Shown: piece after piece, positions 34,918 to 44,173 of the stretch | How the letters are laid out: each line of letters begins with the position of its first letter | Position numbering within the stretch: position 1 is the stretch's first letter | Assembly (NCBI RefSeq): GCF_003675385.1 | Contig: NZ_RCWZ01000001.1 | Coordinates: 310,001 to 374,000 of the forward strand | Direction of reading: 5' to 3' | Length of the DNA: 64,000 nucleotides | From: Mucilaginibacter kameinonensis | GTDB taxonomy: Bacteria; Bacteroidota; Bacteroidia; Sphingobacteriales; Sphingobacteriaceae | The notes under the pieces: generated by a model | Seen by the model: the letters and a program-made list of their open reading frames with translations, nothing else | Database searches by the model: none | What the model was told of the DNA's origin: nothing | Position numbers and translations under genes: made by a program

Positions 34918-37191
34918 ATGCGTTTGCAACACATCTATATCAGCTATATAAAAAGCTATTTGTTTTTTTTGACAATGCCGTTTTTAGCGGGTTTAATCTC
35001 GTCATGCGGCGGTTCATCACACCAGGATATGATAGATATTCTTCATAACGAGAGTAAACGAACCTTTAGCAGGCTGAATGCAAATTGCCCGGAAGCTCAG
35101 TTACTGCATTGCGATTCGGACCTGCATACGGTTACAGACCAGGGTAATATCAATTTCCTGAATTATGCGAAGGCTTCGTTGTTAGTAAGGGTTGGCCAGG
35201 AAGAAAAGGCGGTATCTATATATCAAAATCTGCTGGACAGGATGGATCCCGAAGTGAGCAAGCAAATGCTGCCCGAAGTGGCCATAGCCTATATGCGTGT
35301 TGGGGAGCGCAATAATTGTATGCTTAACCATACCGGCTCATCGTGTGTATTTCCTATCCGGGGCGAAGGTGTACATGTAATTAAAACAGGATCAACCAAA
35401 GCCATCGAAATTTATGAACAGATCTTGAAAAAAAACCCCGGTGATCTGGAATCAAGATGGCTGCTGAATATAGCGTTTATGACTTTGGGTAAATATCCGC
35501 AGGAAGTACCTCACGACCTCCTTATTCCTAACCTAAACATTGATACCGGCTTTAAAGTAAAACCATTTGTTGATGCAGGCCCCAGTCTTAACTTAAGTGT
35601 TAATAACAAAGCAGGCGGCGTTATTGCGGATGATTTTAATGGTGATGGCTATATTGACCTCATAACATCGGGTATGGGCTTTGATGATGCTATGCATTAC
35701 TTCAGAAACAATAAGGATGGCACATTTACTGATATTGCGGAAACCGCCGGACTGAAAGGCATAACCGGCGGCTTAAACATTCAACAAACCGATTATAATA
35801 ACGATGGCAAACCCGATATTTTTGTTTTGCGGGGAGCCTGGCTTGATAAGGGCTTTGGCAACCAGCCAAGTTCCCTGCTTCGTAATAACGGCGACGGCAC
35901 TTTTACAGATGTAACCATACCAAGCGGCCTGCTCTTTTATCACTCCACTCAAACCGCTACCTGGGCCGATTTTAACAACGATGGATGGCTGGATGTTTTT
36001 ATAGGCTACGAAAGCAAAACGCCCGATGACATTGAAAAATGCGCCCTATACATCAATAACCATGGCGAGGGTTTTGTAAACGTGGCTGAACAGGCCCATT
36101 GTGATGTGGTTGGTTTTGTAAAAGGCGTTACCTCCGGCGACTATGATAACGACGGTAAACCTGATATTTTTGTATCCTGCATCGACGGAAAAAAATTCCT
36201 GCTGCACAACACAACACAGCCCGGAAAAAATGTAAATTTTGAAAACGTGACCGACAAGGCCGGTTTTGCAAATAATACAAACCCAACCTTTGGCAGCTGG
36301 TTTTTTGACTACAATAACGATGGTTACCTTGACCTGGTAGCCTGTAATTTCAACTTTAAAAGCTATACCACCACATTAGGTTACTTTGCCGCTTCCGAAG
36401 CCCTCGGTAAACCTGTAAAAGGAGCCGGCAACATCTTTCTGTTCCGAAATAACAAGAACGGCACTTTTACCGATATAACCGACCAGGCCGGGCTAACCAG
36501 GGTAGTATTTGCCATGGGCTGCAACTTTGGCGATATTGATAACGATGGCTATCCCGATATGTATTTCGGCACCGGCAACCCCGATTTCCGTTCGCTGGTG
36601 CCCAACAAATTGTTTCGTAATATGAGTGGGAAACGTTTTTCTGATGTAACTACATCGGCCCGGGTTGGCAACCTGCAAAAAGGTCATGGCATTGCCTTCG
36701 CCGACTTCAGGAACGTTGGCAAACAAGACATTTATGCCGAAATGGGCGGAACTTATAACGGCGACTCGTACGCTAACCCGTTGTATGTAAATCCAGGCCA
36801 AAACAACAATAACTGGATCAGCTTAAAGCTGGAGGGTACCAAAGCCAACAAAGCAGCTATTGGCAGTCACATTAAACTAACATTTATGGAGAACGGCGTG
36901 AAACGCAGCGTTTACAAGGATGTAAACTCCGGCGGTAGTTTTGGCTCATCGCCCCTTCGGCAGGAAATAGGGATAGGCCAGGCCAAATCAATTGCCGAGA
37001 TAGAGATAAAATGGGCTGGAACCGCGGAAAAGCAATATTTCAGAAATATAGCACCCAACCAGTTTTTACAAATTACCGAGGGTAATAACGTGCCGCGACC
37101 AACTAAATTGAAATCGCTTGAATTTAAAATCAAAGCAGGAACAACAGTTTGTTTGCCGGTATCTTTAACAACACAGGTTAAAACTAATTAA
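34918..37191 (+). CDS. FG-GAP / ASPIC-UnbV repeat lipoprotein
   Basis: 757 residues from the ATG at 34918. A lipobox (G-L-I-S-S-C, Cys30) is present. Residues 40-200 are a helical, TPR-like part. Residues 215-600 carry FG-GAP/VCBS units with Asp-rich Ca2+ loops such as D-F-N-G-D-G-Y, D-Y-N-N-D-G-K-P-D, D-F-N-N-D-G-W-L-D and D-I-D-N-D-G-Y-P-D. The end holds an ASPIC/UnbV domain (G-S-H-I-K-L-T-F, G-S-F-G-S-S-P-L-R). The protein would be a surface-anchored beta-propeller, of the CRTAC1-like kind common next to SusCD loci. The start could also be a TTG 15 bases upstream. Confidence 0.88.
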   Translation: MRLQHIYISYIKSYLFFLTMPFLAGLISSCGGSSHQDMIDILHNESKRTFSRLNANCPEAQLLHCDSDLHTVTDQGNINFLNYAKASLLVRVGQEEKAVSIYQNLLDRMDPEVSKQMLPEVAIAYMRVGERNNCMLNHTGSSCVFPIRGEGVHVIKTGSTKAIEIYEQILKKNPGDLESRWLLNIAFMTLGKYPQEVPHDLLIPNLNIDTGFKVKPFVDAGPSLNLSVNNKAGGVIADDFNGDGYIDLITSGMGFDDAMHYFRNNKDGTFTDIAETAGLKGITGGLNIQQTDYNNDGKPDIFVLRGAWLDKGFGNQPSSLLRNNGDGTFTDVTIPSGLLFYHSTQTATWADFNNDGWLDVFIGYESKTPDDIEKCALYINNHGEGFVNVAEQAHCDVVGFVKGVTSGDYDNDGKPDIFVSCIDGKKFLLHNTTQPGKNVNFENVTDKAGFANNTNPTFGSWFFDYNNDGYLDLVACNFNFKSYTTTLGYFAASEALGKPVKGAGNIFLFRNNKNGTFTDITDQAGLTRVVFAMGCNFGDIDNDGYPDMYFGTGNPDFRSLVPNKLFRNMSGKRFSDVTTSARVGNLQKGHGIAFADFRNVGKQDIYAEMGGTYNGDSYANPLYVNPGQNNNNWISLKLEGTKANKAAIGSHIKLTFMENGVKRSVYKDVNSGGSFGSSPLRQEIGIGQAKSIAEIEIKWAGTAEKQYFRNIAPNQFLQITEGNNVPRPTKLKSLEFKIKAGTTVCLPVSLTTQVKTN

Positions 37192-37204
37192 TATATTAGT
37201 TACC

Positions 37205-37984
37205 ATGAACTTTCTTAAAAAGCTGTTTAAAAAACCTCAACCATCAAATACTCCACAAATAAAACTGGCAATGGTTCTAATACCTGATATCCGTTCTTTT
37301 TCTTTTGATGAATTTATTGATACCCTCCGTACCAACCTAATCATAAACGAATCTGAAAGCAGCCAGGAGACAGGTTCATTTAAAGTTGACGATGAACAGT
37401 TTTTTATATCGTTAATGCCTTTTGCCATTCCTGCTGAAGATATTGAAAACACGGCCATGTACGCCTATAACTGGCCAACAGCAGTTCAGGACCTTAAAGA
37501 TTATCAGGCCCATATTATCGTAGCCCTATCATCAACCAATAACGATCATATTAAACATTTTCGCCTGGTTACCCTGGTTACTAACAGCCTTCTTAAAACT
37601 ACTGATGCAATAGGCGTTTACGACGGTACGCAATCATTACTAATACCCAAAAACGATTATTTGGTAAATGCTGCCGCTATGAGTGCCTCGGACCTGCCCC
37701 TAAGTATTTGGATTTACTTCGGGTTAAGAAAAGCAGACAATAAAAACAGCGGTTACACTTACGGACTTAAGGCTTTTGGATTAAATGAGATAGAGATAAT
37801 TGACTCCGACCACTCGTTTAAGGATATTCATGAGTTGTTATACAATGTATCTCATTATTTGCTTATGAGCGGCATAAAACTCAATGCAGGCGAAACAGTT
37901 GGAGGTTCGGAAAATGAAAAGATCAGAGTTGATTTCTCCAAAGCAGTATTGGTAGAGGGGGATAGTTATAAGTTGATCTACTAA
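37205..37984 (+). CDS. DUF4261 domain protein
   Basis: 259 residues. The N-terminus M-N-F-L-K-K-L-F-K-K-P is short and basic and is followed by the DUF4261 domain (A-M-V-L-I-P-D-I at about residue 20, and S-I-W-I-Y-F-G-L-R-K). DUF4261 proteins are cytoplasmic and often linked to toxin-immunity or contact systems, but no toxin gene is near here. It follows the lipoprotein after only 13 bases and may share its transcript. Confidence 0.75.
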   Translation: MNFLKKLFKKPQPSNTPQIKLAMVLIPDIRSFSFDEFIDTLRTNLIINESESSQETGSFKVDDEQFFISLMPFAIPAEDIENTAMYAYNWPTAVQDLKDYQAHIIVALSSTNNDHIKHFRLVTLVTNSLLKTTDAIGVYDGTQSLLIPKNDYLVNAAAMSASDLPLSIWIYFGLRKADNKNSGYTYGLKAFGLNEIEIIDSDHSFKDIHELLYNVSHYLLMSGIKLNAGETVGGSENEKIRVDFSKAVLVEGDSYKLIY

Positions 37985-38053
37985 TCTGCTTTACCCAGTA
38001 GGTTGTTCTGCTGTTGACGTTTCAAGCTTCATTTTTTACTATATTTAGCAAGC

Positions 38054-38542
38054 ATGAGCCCTGTTTTCAAAACCATTATCACATACAGTATAATTGAAGC
38101 TGTGTTACTATCAGCAACACTCTACCTTCTTTATTTATCCGACTTTAATATTCCCGAATATATTCCGCTTACCCCAATAACGACAAGCAGCGTAATATTC
38201 AGCACTATTTTAATAGGAATGTGCATTGGTACCGAAAAACGGATGCTTCGTCTTCAACCTGATTTGAGCATGGTAAAACTCACACTTTATGGCACAGCAA
38301 CGGGATGCTTGGCAGAATTAACATACCAGGGTTTACGCTATTCACTCATCCCTTCCAATAGGCTCAACAACTTCTTCGCCGGCATGCTGGTTATCGCTGT
38401 CACTATCACTATAATTTCCTGGTTAACGGCTTTTCAATTAAAAACCAGGCAGACCAGAATGCTTATCTTTTATATTATCATTATTTGCTTATTAGCAAGG
38501 ACATTACAACACTTCCCGGCATTTATTCAACAAACAACTTAA
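38054..38542 (+). CDS. Hypothetical integral membrane protein, 162 aa
   Basis: Four hydrophobic segments (about residues 8-27, 43-61, 103-123 and 134-153) with short loops; no signal peptide. Nothing in the loops points to a known family. It is in the same direction as the DUF4261 gene, 69 bases away. Confidence 0.6.
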   Translation: MSPVFKTIITYSIIEAVLLSATLYLLYLSDFNIPEYIPLTPITTSSVIFSTILIGMCIGTEKRMLRLQPDLSMVKLTLYGTATGCLAELTYQGLRYSLIPSNRLNNFFAGMLVIAVTITIISWLTAFQLKTRQTRMLIFYIIIICLLARTLQHFPAFIQQTT

Positions 38543-38564
38543 GTAAAACTATTGCTGACATTAA

Positions 38565-38594
38565 GCTGTCTGAAGCCAGAGACTTCGAACTGTC
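38565..38594. repeat. Single degenerate copy of the hairpin repeat at 39.4 kb
   Basis: GAAGCC-AGA-GACTTC at 38572-38586 has one mismatch and is flanked by CTGT and GAAC-type ends like those of the array at 39420-39524. It is probably a lone element of the same family. Confidence 0.45.
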
Positions 38595-38765
38595 GTTATA
38601 TTCCTTTAGATAATGTTTAAGGGTTACTGAGATATAATCGCCAACTCGCCGAAAAACTAATTGGGTTGGACGTAATACTATTTTAAAATAAACATTAGTT
38701 CTTAGCGATCAAATCATTAGAAAAAATCAAACTACCAGAGCACAGGCAATAATGACGTACAATTA

Positions 38766-39347
38766 TTACCGCTGGTATCGCCGCCATACCTGCAGCCATT
38801 TTTTATTATTAGGATAATGCCTGTGTTTGGTCATGTTGTTGAACAACAAGGCTATCAATAACAGGATCATTGCACCTGAAAACACGGGACTAAATACATA
38901 CATATAACCCAGCGCTTTTATTTTTTCAGAGCCGATATTGGCGATCAAAGCTGTGGCTCCGCCCGGCGGATGAAGGGTTCTGGTAATCTGCATCAATACT
39001 ATTGATATCGACACTGAAAGTGCTGCGGCCAGCCATAATTCGTTAGGAACGAGTTTGTGTATCGTAACACCAACCAGGGCACAAAGCACGTGCCCGCCTA
39101 CCAGGTTGCGTGGCTGTGCCAGTGGACTATTAATCACGCCATAAATCAATACCGAAGAAGCCCCAAACGAGCCGATCAGGAAAAGATTATCTGAAGCAGT
39201 AAAGTATTTGCTGTTTAGCAAGCCAATTAGCGCAATGCCCGAAAACGAGCTGATAAATGTCCAGAAGTGTTCCCTGAAATCAACAAGGGTTTCTTTGTAA
39301 ACAATGTACTTTGCTGTGCGTATGTGCCTGTGTATCCTTCTTCTCAT
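38766..39347 (-). CDS. HPP family membrane protein
   Basis: 193 residues with four to five hydrophobic segments and the signature H-P-P-G-G-A-T-A-L near residue 125. HPP proteins in chloroplasts and cyanobacteria transport nitrite, but in Bacteroidota their substrate is not known. A basic cytosolic N-terminus (M-R-R-R-I-H-R-H-I-R) fits inside-positive topology. It lies after the antiporter, with a hairpin array between them. Confidence 0.85.
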   Translation of the reverse strand: MRRRIHRHIRTAKYIVYKETLVDFREHFWTFISSFSGIALIGLLNSKYFTASDNLFLIGSFGASSVLIYGVINSPLAQPRNLVGGHVLCALVGVTIHKLVPNELWLAAALSVSISIVLMQITRTLHPPGGATALIANIGSEKIKALGYMYVFSPVFSGAMILLLIALLFNNMTKHRHYPNNKKWLQVWRRYQR

Positions 39348-39419
39348 ATTATCATCGGTTTTAGCCGATAGTTTGTTCTTCTTATTTTAAAACAGGCAGT
39401 TCTTTAGCCTGTTTAATGT

Positions 39420-39524
39420 GCTGTCCGAAGTCTGTGACTTCGGACGACTATGCTTGTAGTCTTTGACTACATGTAGTTACAAACTACATCCATAGCTAAT
39501 TCGAAGTCAGAGACTTCGAACAGC
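39420..39524. repeat. Array of four hairpins, REP/BIME-like
   Basis: Four perfect hairpins with 3-base loops: 39423-39445 (GTCCGAAGTC stem, 10 bp), 39455-39471 (TGTAGTC, 7 bp), 39471-39489 (ATGTAGTT, 8 bp) and 39500-39520 (TTCGAAGTC, 9 bp). The ends are themselves near-inverted (GCTGTCCGAAGTC against GACTTCGAACAGC), so the whole 105-base unit is a larger palindrome. Similar G-A-A-G-T-C arrays lie between genes in other Bacteroidota (general knowledge). Here it separates the antiporter from the HPP gene and may act as a terminator. Confidence 0.75.
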
Positions 39525-39540
39525 AGTATCTGCAACGATT

Positions 39541-40794
39541 TTAACCAATACTTGATTCTTCTTCTGTTAAAACGGGCGGTTCTTCCAAACGTTTAACCAA
39601 TTTCTTACCGGCATGCTCGGTAGCAAATGAAGCTACCACACAGGTCACCAGGATTAGGATAATGGTGCCGTTCAAAATATTATCGTCTATGATCTGTGCC
39701 TTAAAGCCAACCAGTATAATGGCCAGTGTAGCGGCGGCATGGGCACTGCTTAGGCCAAATATTAGCGTACGCTGTGTCGCCGAATATTTGAATATTTTTT
39801 GGGTAGATAGTGCCGCCAGCCATTTCCCTAACAAAGCGCCGAGCGTAAGGCTCAGGGCTACAATAGTAGCCTGCGGACCACGCGTAAGTACCCGCAGATC
39901 AACCAGCATACCCACACTGATGAGGAAGAATGGAATAAATATGGCATTACCTACAAAATCAATCCGGTGCATTAATTGCTGCGATTGCTGTACCGCCTTG
40001 TTCAGCGCCAGCCCGGCCACAAAGGCACCGATAATAGGTTCAACCCCGGCCAGCTGCGAAAGAAAGGCCGACAGGAACACGATAAACAGCACAAATACAT
40101 AAGGCAATGTTTTGCTGTCGCGATAGCGGTTAAAGAACCAACGCGCCAGTGGCGGTATCAGCACAAACATGATAAAGGCGAAAATCGACAGCGAGATCAT
40201 CAGCTGCAGCCAGAAGCTGAAACCCAGCCCGCCATTTTTAGCACCCATAATTACCGGCAATAATATTAGTACGGCGGTATCGGTGAGGATAGTACCACCA
40301 ACGCTAATGGCCACGGCCTCATTTTTAGCCATACCATATTTGCTCACAATAGGATAAGCCACCAGCGTATGCGTAGCAAACATACTCGCTGTTAATGCCG
40401 ATGTTATCAGCGGATAACCCAGCAGGTAATAACATATCGGGAAGCCAATAAGTATAGGAATACAAAAAGTAAAAAAGCCGAATACCAGGCTGCGATGTTT
40501 CTTCTGTTTAAACTCATTCAGGTCGAGTTCAACCCCTGCAATGAACATGATGTACAGCAAGCCTATGGTAGAGAACAAGTCAATAGCCGAATTTTTCTTG
40601 AGCAGGTTTAACCCGTGCGGACCAATTGCTATCCCTGCCAAAATAAAACCCACTATGCCCGGAAACCTGAACTTGCCCATAATAATAGGAGCAAGTAAAA
40701 TGATCAAAAGTATCAGCGAGAAAACGAGTACCGGGTTACTAAACGGCAATTCAAACTGCTGCGTTAACCGGCCCAGGATATCGGCATTATGCAT
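39541..40794 (-). CDS. CPA2 family cation:proton antiporter
   Basis: 417 residues, about twelve membrane segments. Family marks: F-R-F-P-G-I-V-G-F-I-L-A-G-I-A-I-G-P-H-G near residue 45 and L-Y-I-M-F-I-A-G-V-E-L-D-L. It resembles the N-terminal part of KefB/KefC and GerN-type exchangers, without the C-terminal RCK domain; only a short acidic tail is present. It lies only 24 bases behind the pigment-cluster ligase gene, so readthrough from that operon is possible, though the two share no obvious pathway. Confidence 0.88.
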   Translation of the reverse strand: MHNADILGRLTQQFELPFSNPVLVFSLILLIILLAPIIMGKFRFPGIVGFILAGIAIGPHGLNLLKKNSAIDLFSTIGLLYIMFIAGVELDLNEFKQKKHRSLVFGFFTFCIPILIGFPICYYLLGYPLITSALTASMFATHTLVAYPIVSKYGMAKNEAVAISVGGTILTDTAVLILLPVIMGAKNGGLGFSFWLQLMISLSIFAFIMFVLIPPLARWFFNRYRDSKTLPYVFVLFIVFLSAFLSQLAGVEPIIGAFVAGLALNKAVQQSQQLMHRIDFVGNAIFIPFFLISVGMLVDLRVLTRGPQATIVALSLTLGALLGKWLAALSTQKIFKYSATQRTLIFGLSSAHAAATLAIILVGFKAQIIDDNILNGTIILILVTCVVASFATEHAGKKLVKRLEEPPVLTEEESSIG

Positions 40795-40818
40795 GCCGCA
40801 AAGTTAGCACATAATCAC

Positions 40819-42120
40819 TTACTTTCTTTTATCGATGAATTTAACCGGCTTACGTACCGCCTCAGGGAATTGTAATTTCTGCATTTCATCGTGTTTTAAA
40901 TAAGTGATGTGCGGGCTCACCCTCAGTCGGGCCTGTAAATTTGCACGGATCTTCCGGTCGCACTCATCGGTGTAGTTTAGTGGCAACAGATGCAGTAGCA
41001 CTTCATCCATTCCTATTTCGTTAGAGTATACTTCGGCTACAAAATCTTTGATCTCTTCCATACCATTCAGCAGATCGAACAATGCCGGCGGGTAAAGGGT
41101 TGTCCCTTTAAATTTGATCATTTGTTTTTTACGACCAACGATGGATGACAGCCTGATGCTTGTACGACCGCAGGTACAGGGCTCGTCAAAATAATGGCAG
41201 ATGTCGCCGGTTTTGTACCGCAATAATGGCATGCCCTCCACGCCAAGCGTAGTAATGGTCACCTCGCCCGATTCGCCGGGAGCAACCGGATTATTATGCT
41301 CATCCAATACTTCCACTATTAACAGCTCGGGTTGGTGATGCCCGCCCCTGCCCTCGCCGCACTCGGTAAAAGCGGTTTGCATTTCGGTAGAGGCATAGGT
41401 TGAATACAATTTGATATTCCAGGCCTCGGTTATTTTTTGGCCGAGGATATTCAGGCTAAAATCGGTATTGCGGATGTTTTCACCAATACAAACCGCCTTT
41501 TTAACCGACGAAGCACTGATATCGATATTGTGCTCCTGCGCAAACTGGATCAGCTTTAAAATGAATGATGGCACGGCTACAATAGCCGTAGGTTTCAGCC
41601 TTAAAATGGTTTCCCACTGCAATGAGGGCACGCCCGGCCCCAGCCTTATAATACCGGCGCCTATCTTACGGATTCCCGAGTAATAAGCCATTCCAGCCAT
41701 AAACTGCCTGTCGAGCGTGAGCATCAACTGGTACAAATCGGCAGGCGAACCATCGGCACAGGTGAAAGAATTATATTCATTATAAGCCAACCGTTCCAAA
41801 TCATTTTCGGTAAGCGCTATAGTTACCGGGCTACCCAACGTGCCTGATGTAGAACTGTACTCAATGATCCTCCCCTTATCCACGCATAAAAAATCATCGT
41901 TATGCTTTTGCAAATCTTCTTTGGTCGTTGTCGGGATCAGCCGCAGATCACCAAGCGTTTTGATCTGGCTGATATCTATATCATGCTTAACAAAAAGGTC
42001 TTTATAAAACGGCGAATTCTGACTGAGGTAAGCCAGCAATTCCTGCAATTTTTGCTCTTGTATTTCAACAACCTCATGTTTGGGTTGGTATGCTAATGAT
42101 TTAGGTGGATATGCTATCAC
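40819..42120 (-). CDS. AMP-dependent acyl/aryl-CoA ligase (PaaK-like)
   Basis: 433 residues, the ANL fold of phenylacetate-CoA ligase type. AMP-binding loop S-S-T-S-G-T-L-G-S-P (89-98), Y-A-S-T-E-M-Q-T, and L-L-R-Y-K-T-G-D near residue 300. In this cluster it probably adenylates the aryl starter acid made by the ammonia-lyase (p-coumarate) or loads it onto CoA or ACP, a step done by ApeH in the E. coli aryl polyene cluster. It overlaps the holo-ACP synthase gene by four bases (ATGA), so it is made with that enzyme. The start at 42120 fits this overlap. Confidence 0.85.
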   Translation of the reverse strand: MIAYPPKSLAYQPKHEVVEIQEQKLQELLAYLSQNSPFYKDLFVKHDIDISQIKTLGDLRLIPTTTKEDLQKHNDDFLCVDKGRIIEYSSTSGTLGSPVTIALTENDLERLAYNEYNSFTCADGSPADLYQLMLTLDRQFMAGMAYYSGIRKIGAGIIRLGPGVPSLQWETILRLKPTAIVAVPSFILKLIQFAQEHNIDISASSVKKAVCIGENIRNTDFSLNILGQKITEAWNIKLYSTYASTEMQTAFTECGEGRGGHHQPELLIVEVLDEHNNPVAPGESGEVTITTLGVEGMPLLRYKTGDICHYFDEPCTCGRTSIRLSSIVGRKKQMIKFKGTTLYPPALFDLLNGMEEIKDFVAEVYSNEIGMDEVLLHLLPLNYTDECDRKIRANLQARLRVSPHITYLKHDEMQKLQFPEAVRKPVKFIDKRK

Positions 42121-42494
42121 TTTTCGATAATTACCACGGCTGATGCCATTGTTTTTAAATGGGTTAATGATACGGATATTTTAAGCGGGCCCTCACGATT
42201 GATTACTACGGCACTTTCACCAATGGCTTCAAGATATGGCTTGCCGTTTGCATCATTGCTGATCTCAATTTCGTTAAAGGCGGTATCTTTTAGCCAGCCT
42301 GTGCCTAAGGCTTTAAAAAAAGCCTCCTTAGCGGCAAAGCGGGCTGCGTAGTGCTGATACTTGTTGGCTTTACTCTCGCAATAAGCAATCTCCCTTGCCG
42401 AAAAAACCAGCTCACGAAAGCCCTGTTCTTTGGCAATGCTGCTTTGCACACGCTCCACTTCTATCATATCAATACCTACTCCTGCTACCGTCAT
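42117..42494 (-). CDS. acpS: Holo-ACP synthase (4'-phosphopantetheinyl transferase)
   Basis: 125 residues of AcpS type. V-G-I-D-M (Asp9) and K-E-A-F-F-K-A-L-G (Glu57) carry the Mg2+ ligands. It moves phosphopantetheine from CoA to the Ser of an ACP; the two ACPs of the plus arm are the likely targets. It could also be the cell's only AcpS. It overlaps its neighbours by four bases on both sides, a sign of strict coupling in the minus-arm operon. Confidence 0.9.
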   Translation of the reverse strand: MTVAGVGIDMIEVERVQSSIAKEQGFRELVFSAREIAYCESKANKYQHYAARFAAKEAFFKALGTGWLKDTAFNEIEISNDANGKPYLEAIGESAVVINREGPLKISVSLTHLKTMASAVVIIEK

Positions 42495-44173
42495 GAACTT
42501 ATCTTTTTAGTACATTTTTCAATTTGCTTTTTAATATAGTTTTCCTCGTTTACAGTGGCAATCACTTTGGTTAAAGCCGTTTTATAGTAACCGAGTGCTT
42601 TTTTATAATCGTTGTGCTTAAACGAGTAGTCACCGGCTATTACATACGCATGGTAAAACTGCGGGTTGCTGGCTACCACACTATCGGGGCTAATTTCGCC
42701 GCCATCAAAAGCTTTTTGTTTCAGCGTACGGAAAGTTATGAAATCATGATAAGCCATGGTGTTTAAAAACGGGTCCGGTTTAATGGTTAGGGCGCTGTCG
42801 ATAACTTCATGATCGGCTTGCATGCCTTTCATGGCAAAAATCTTTTTCAGATCGTAAGCTACAAATTGGCCCAATTGCCATGGCGAAGTGGATACCCAAA
42901 CCAACAGCTTCTGCGGCTCAAACACTACCGAATGGTGCGCGATCAGCTGGTTCAACGCTTTCTCGTTCCCCATGCCAATATCTTCGCCGTGTAAACCCTG
43001 GCGGTCACGTAAAATATCAACCGTTTTTTGCACGGTGTTTTTGCCCTCGGCGTTTAGCAGTTCCATTAAGCGCTGATAACGGTACGGCGAGGCGCTGTTG
43101 CTTAGCTGTACCAGGTTTTCTTTTGAATGTGCCAGTCCCTTGCTTTGAAAATGGTTGGCGCAAACGATATAGTTTTGGTGCGGGTCATACACATCCAGCG
43201 TATCGGGCGTTTTTTCGATCACCACCGCTTTATTATCCTCTGCCGAGGCTACCAGGAATGATTCGGACACAAACATCTTGCGCTTTTTCGCTATCGCGAT
43301 GGCTTCGTTAATGTTTTGAGCGTATTGCAATATCTCACGGGCCACTAACGATACCGGCGTGGCCGAACCTGAGGGGATATTGGTTTTATCGGCATTGATG
43401 GTAACGCTCAGGCCCTTTTCGTTCATGCCCGACACCGCGCCCACGAAGCCGCCCCAGGTTATGGTCATGAATTTATACCCTTCAGACGGGTTGAAGAAAG
43501 CCACTATTTTATCGTGCGCAAAATTATCGCCCACATAAAAATCAAAATTGCGGCCTACAATCATGGTGCCGTCGGCCGAGCGATCATTCCAGGTACCAAA
43601 GGAGGTACAGCCCACCAAGGCCATGCTCTGCAAAGCGTGCCCGATATCATGCGCGGCATGGTAATTCAATATCCGCTGATAATTGGAACCTATGTACTGG
43701 TATTTATCCGATGCTGATTTAGAGATGCCGTAAATCTCCTCTTTATATTCTTCGCTCACATTCTTGGCCAGATCGCGGTTAAACCAGGCGATAAAATACT
43801 TCAGGAATGACAGGTAAGATTTTGAAGGGATGATCTTGTTGATCTGATCGGTAAAGTAAACTTCCTGGTTAACCACCAGTTCTTTGCTCAGCTTACCGTT
43901 TATTACACCGCGTTCAAAAGGTTTTCCCTCCACATACATCTCAAACAAACCGCTCTTGCTTTTCCTGAACCAGTTGTTATTGATAGTGTAAAAACCAGGT
44001 GAAGGTTGCTTACGCTGTAATTGCAGACTGCTCAAATCAGCAGGTTTTGGGGGATAATCAATAGCTACACAATACAGGTAGATAAAGCCAATAAGCAGCA
44101 GCCCCACAAACACCAGGCCTGTGTAAAGCAACCCTTTCCCAAACCGCTTCCAGCTGAATTTCCTGTTACGCAT
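42491..44173 (-). CDS. C45-type Ntn hydrolase / acyltransferase family protein
   Basis: 560 residues. One N-terminal membrane anchor (about residues 13-34), then an Ntn-type domain with the Cys nucleophile in V-G-C-T-S-F-G-T-W-N (Cys189) and G-R-N-F-D-F-Y (207-213), the pattern of acyl-CoA:6-aminopenicillanate acyltransferase and C45 peptidases. Around residue 510 a short helical, TPR-like part follows. Cys189 would become N-terminal only after self-cleavage. In this cluster it may form or break an amide or ester of the polyene on the periplasmic side, but that is inference. Confidence 0.78.
   Translation of the reverse strand: MRNRKFSWKRFGKGLLYTGLVFVGLLLIGFIYLYCVAIDYPPKPADLSSLQLQRKQPSPGFYTINNNWFRKSKSGLFEMYVEGKPFERGVINGKLSKELVVNQEVYFTDQINKIIPSKSYLSFLKYFIAWFNRDLAKNVSEEYKEEIYGISKSASDKYQYIGSNYQRILNYHAAHDIGHALQSMALVGCTSFGTWNDRSADGTMIVGRNFDFYVGDNFAHDKIVAFFNPSEGYKFMTITWGGFVGAVSGMNEKGLSVTINADKTNIPSGSATPVSLVAREILQYAQNINEAIAIAKKRKMFVSESFLVASAEDNKAVVIEKTPDTLDVYDPHQNYIVCANHFQSKGLAHSKENLVQLSNSASPYRYQRLMELLNAEGKNTVQKTVDILRDRQGLHGEDIGMGNEKALNQLIAHHSVVFEPQKLLVWVSTSPWQLGQFVAYDLKKIFAMKGMQADHEVIDSALTIKPDPFLNTMAYHDFITFRTLKQKAFDGGEISPDSVVASNPQFYHAYVIAGDYSFKHNDYKKALGYYKTALTKVIATVNEENYIKKQIEKCTKKISS

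Noticed and set aside
42880..43311. Plus-strand ORF of 143 codons inside the Ntn acyltransferase gene
   Set aside because: Opposite strand of a well-supported gene; its residues are of low complexity and no start signal is seen.
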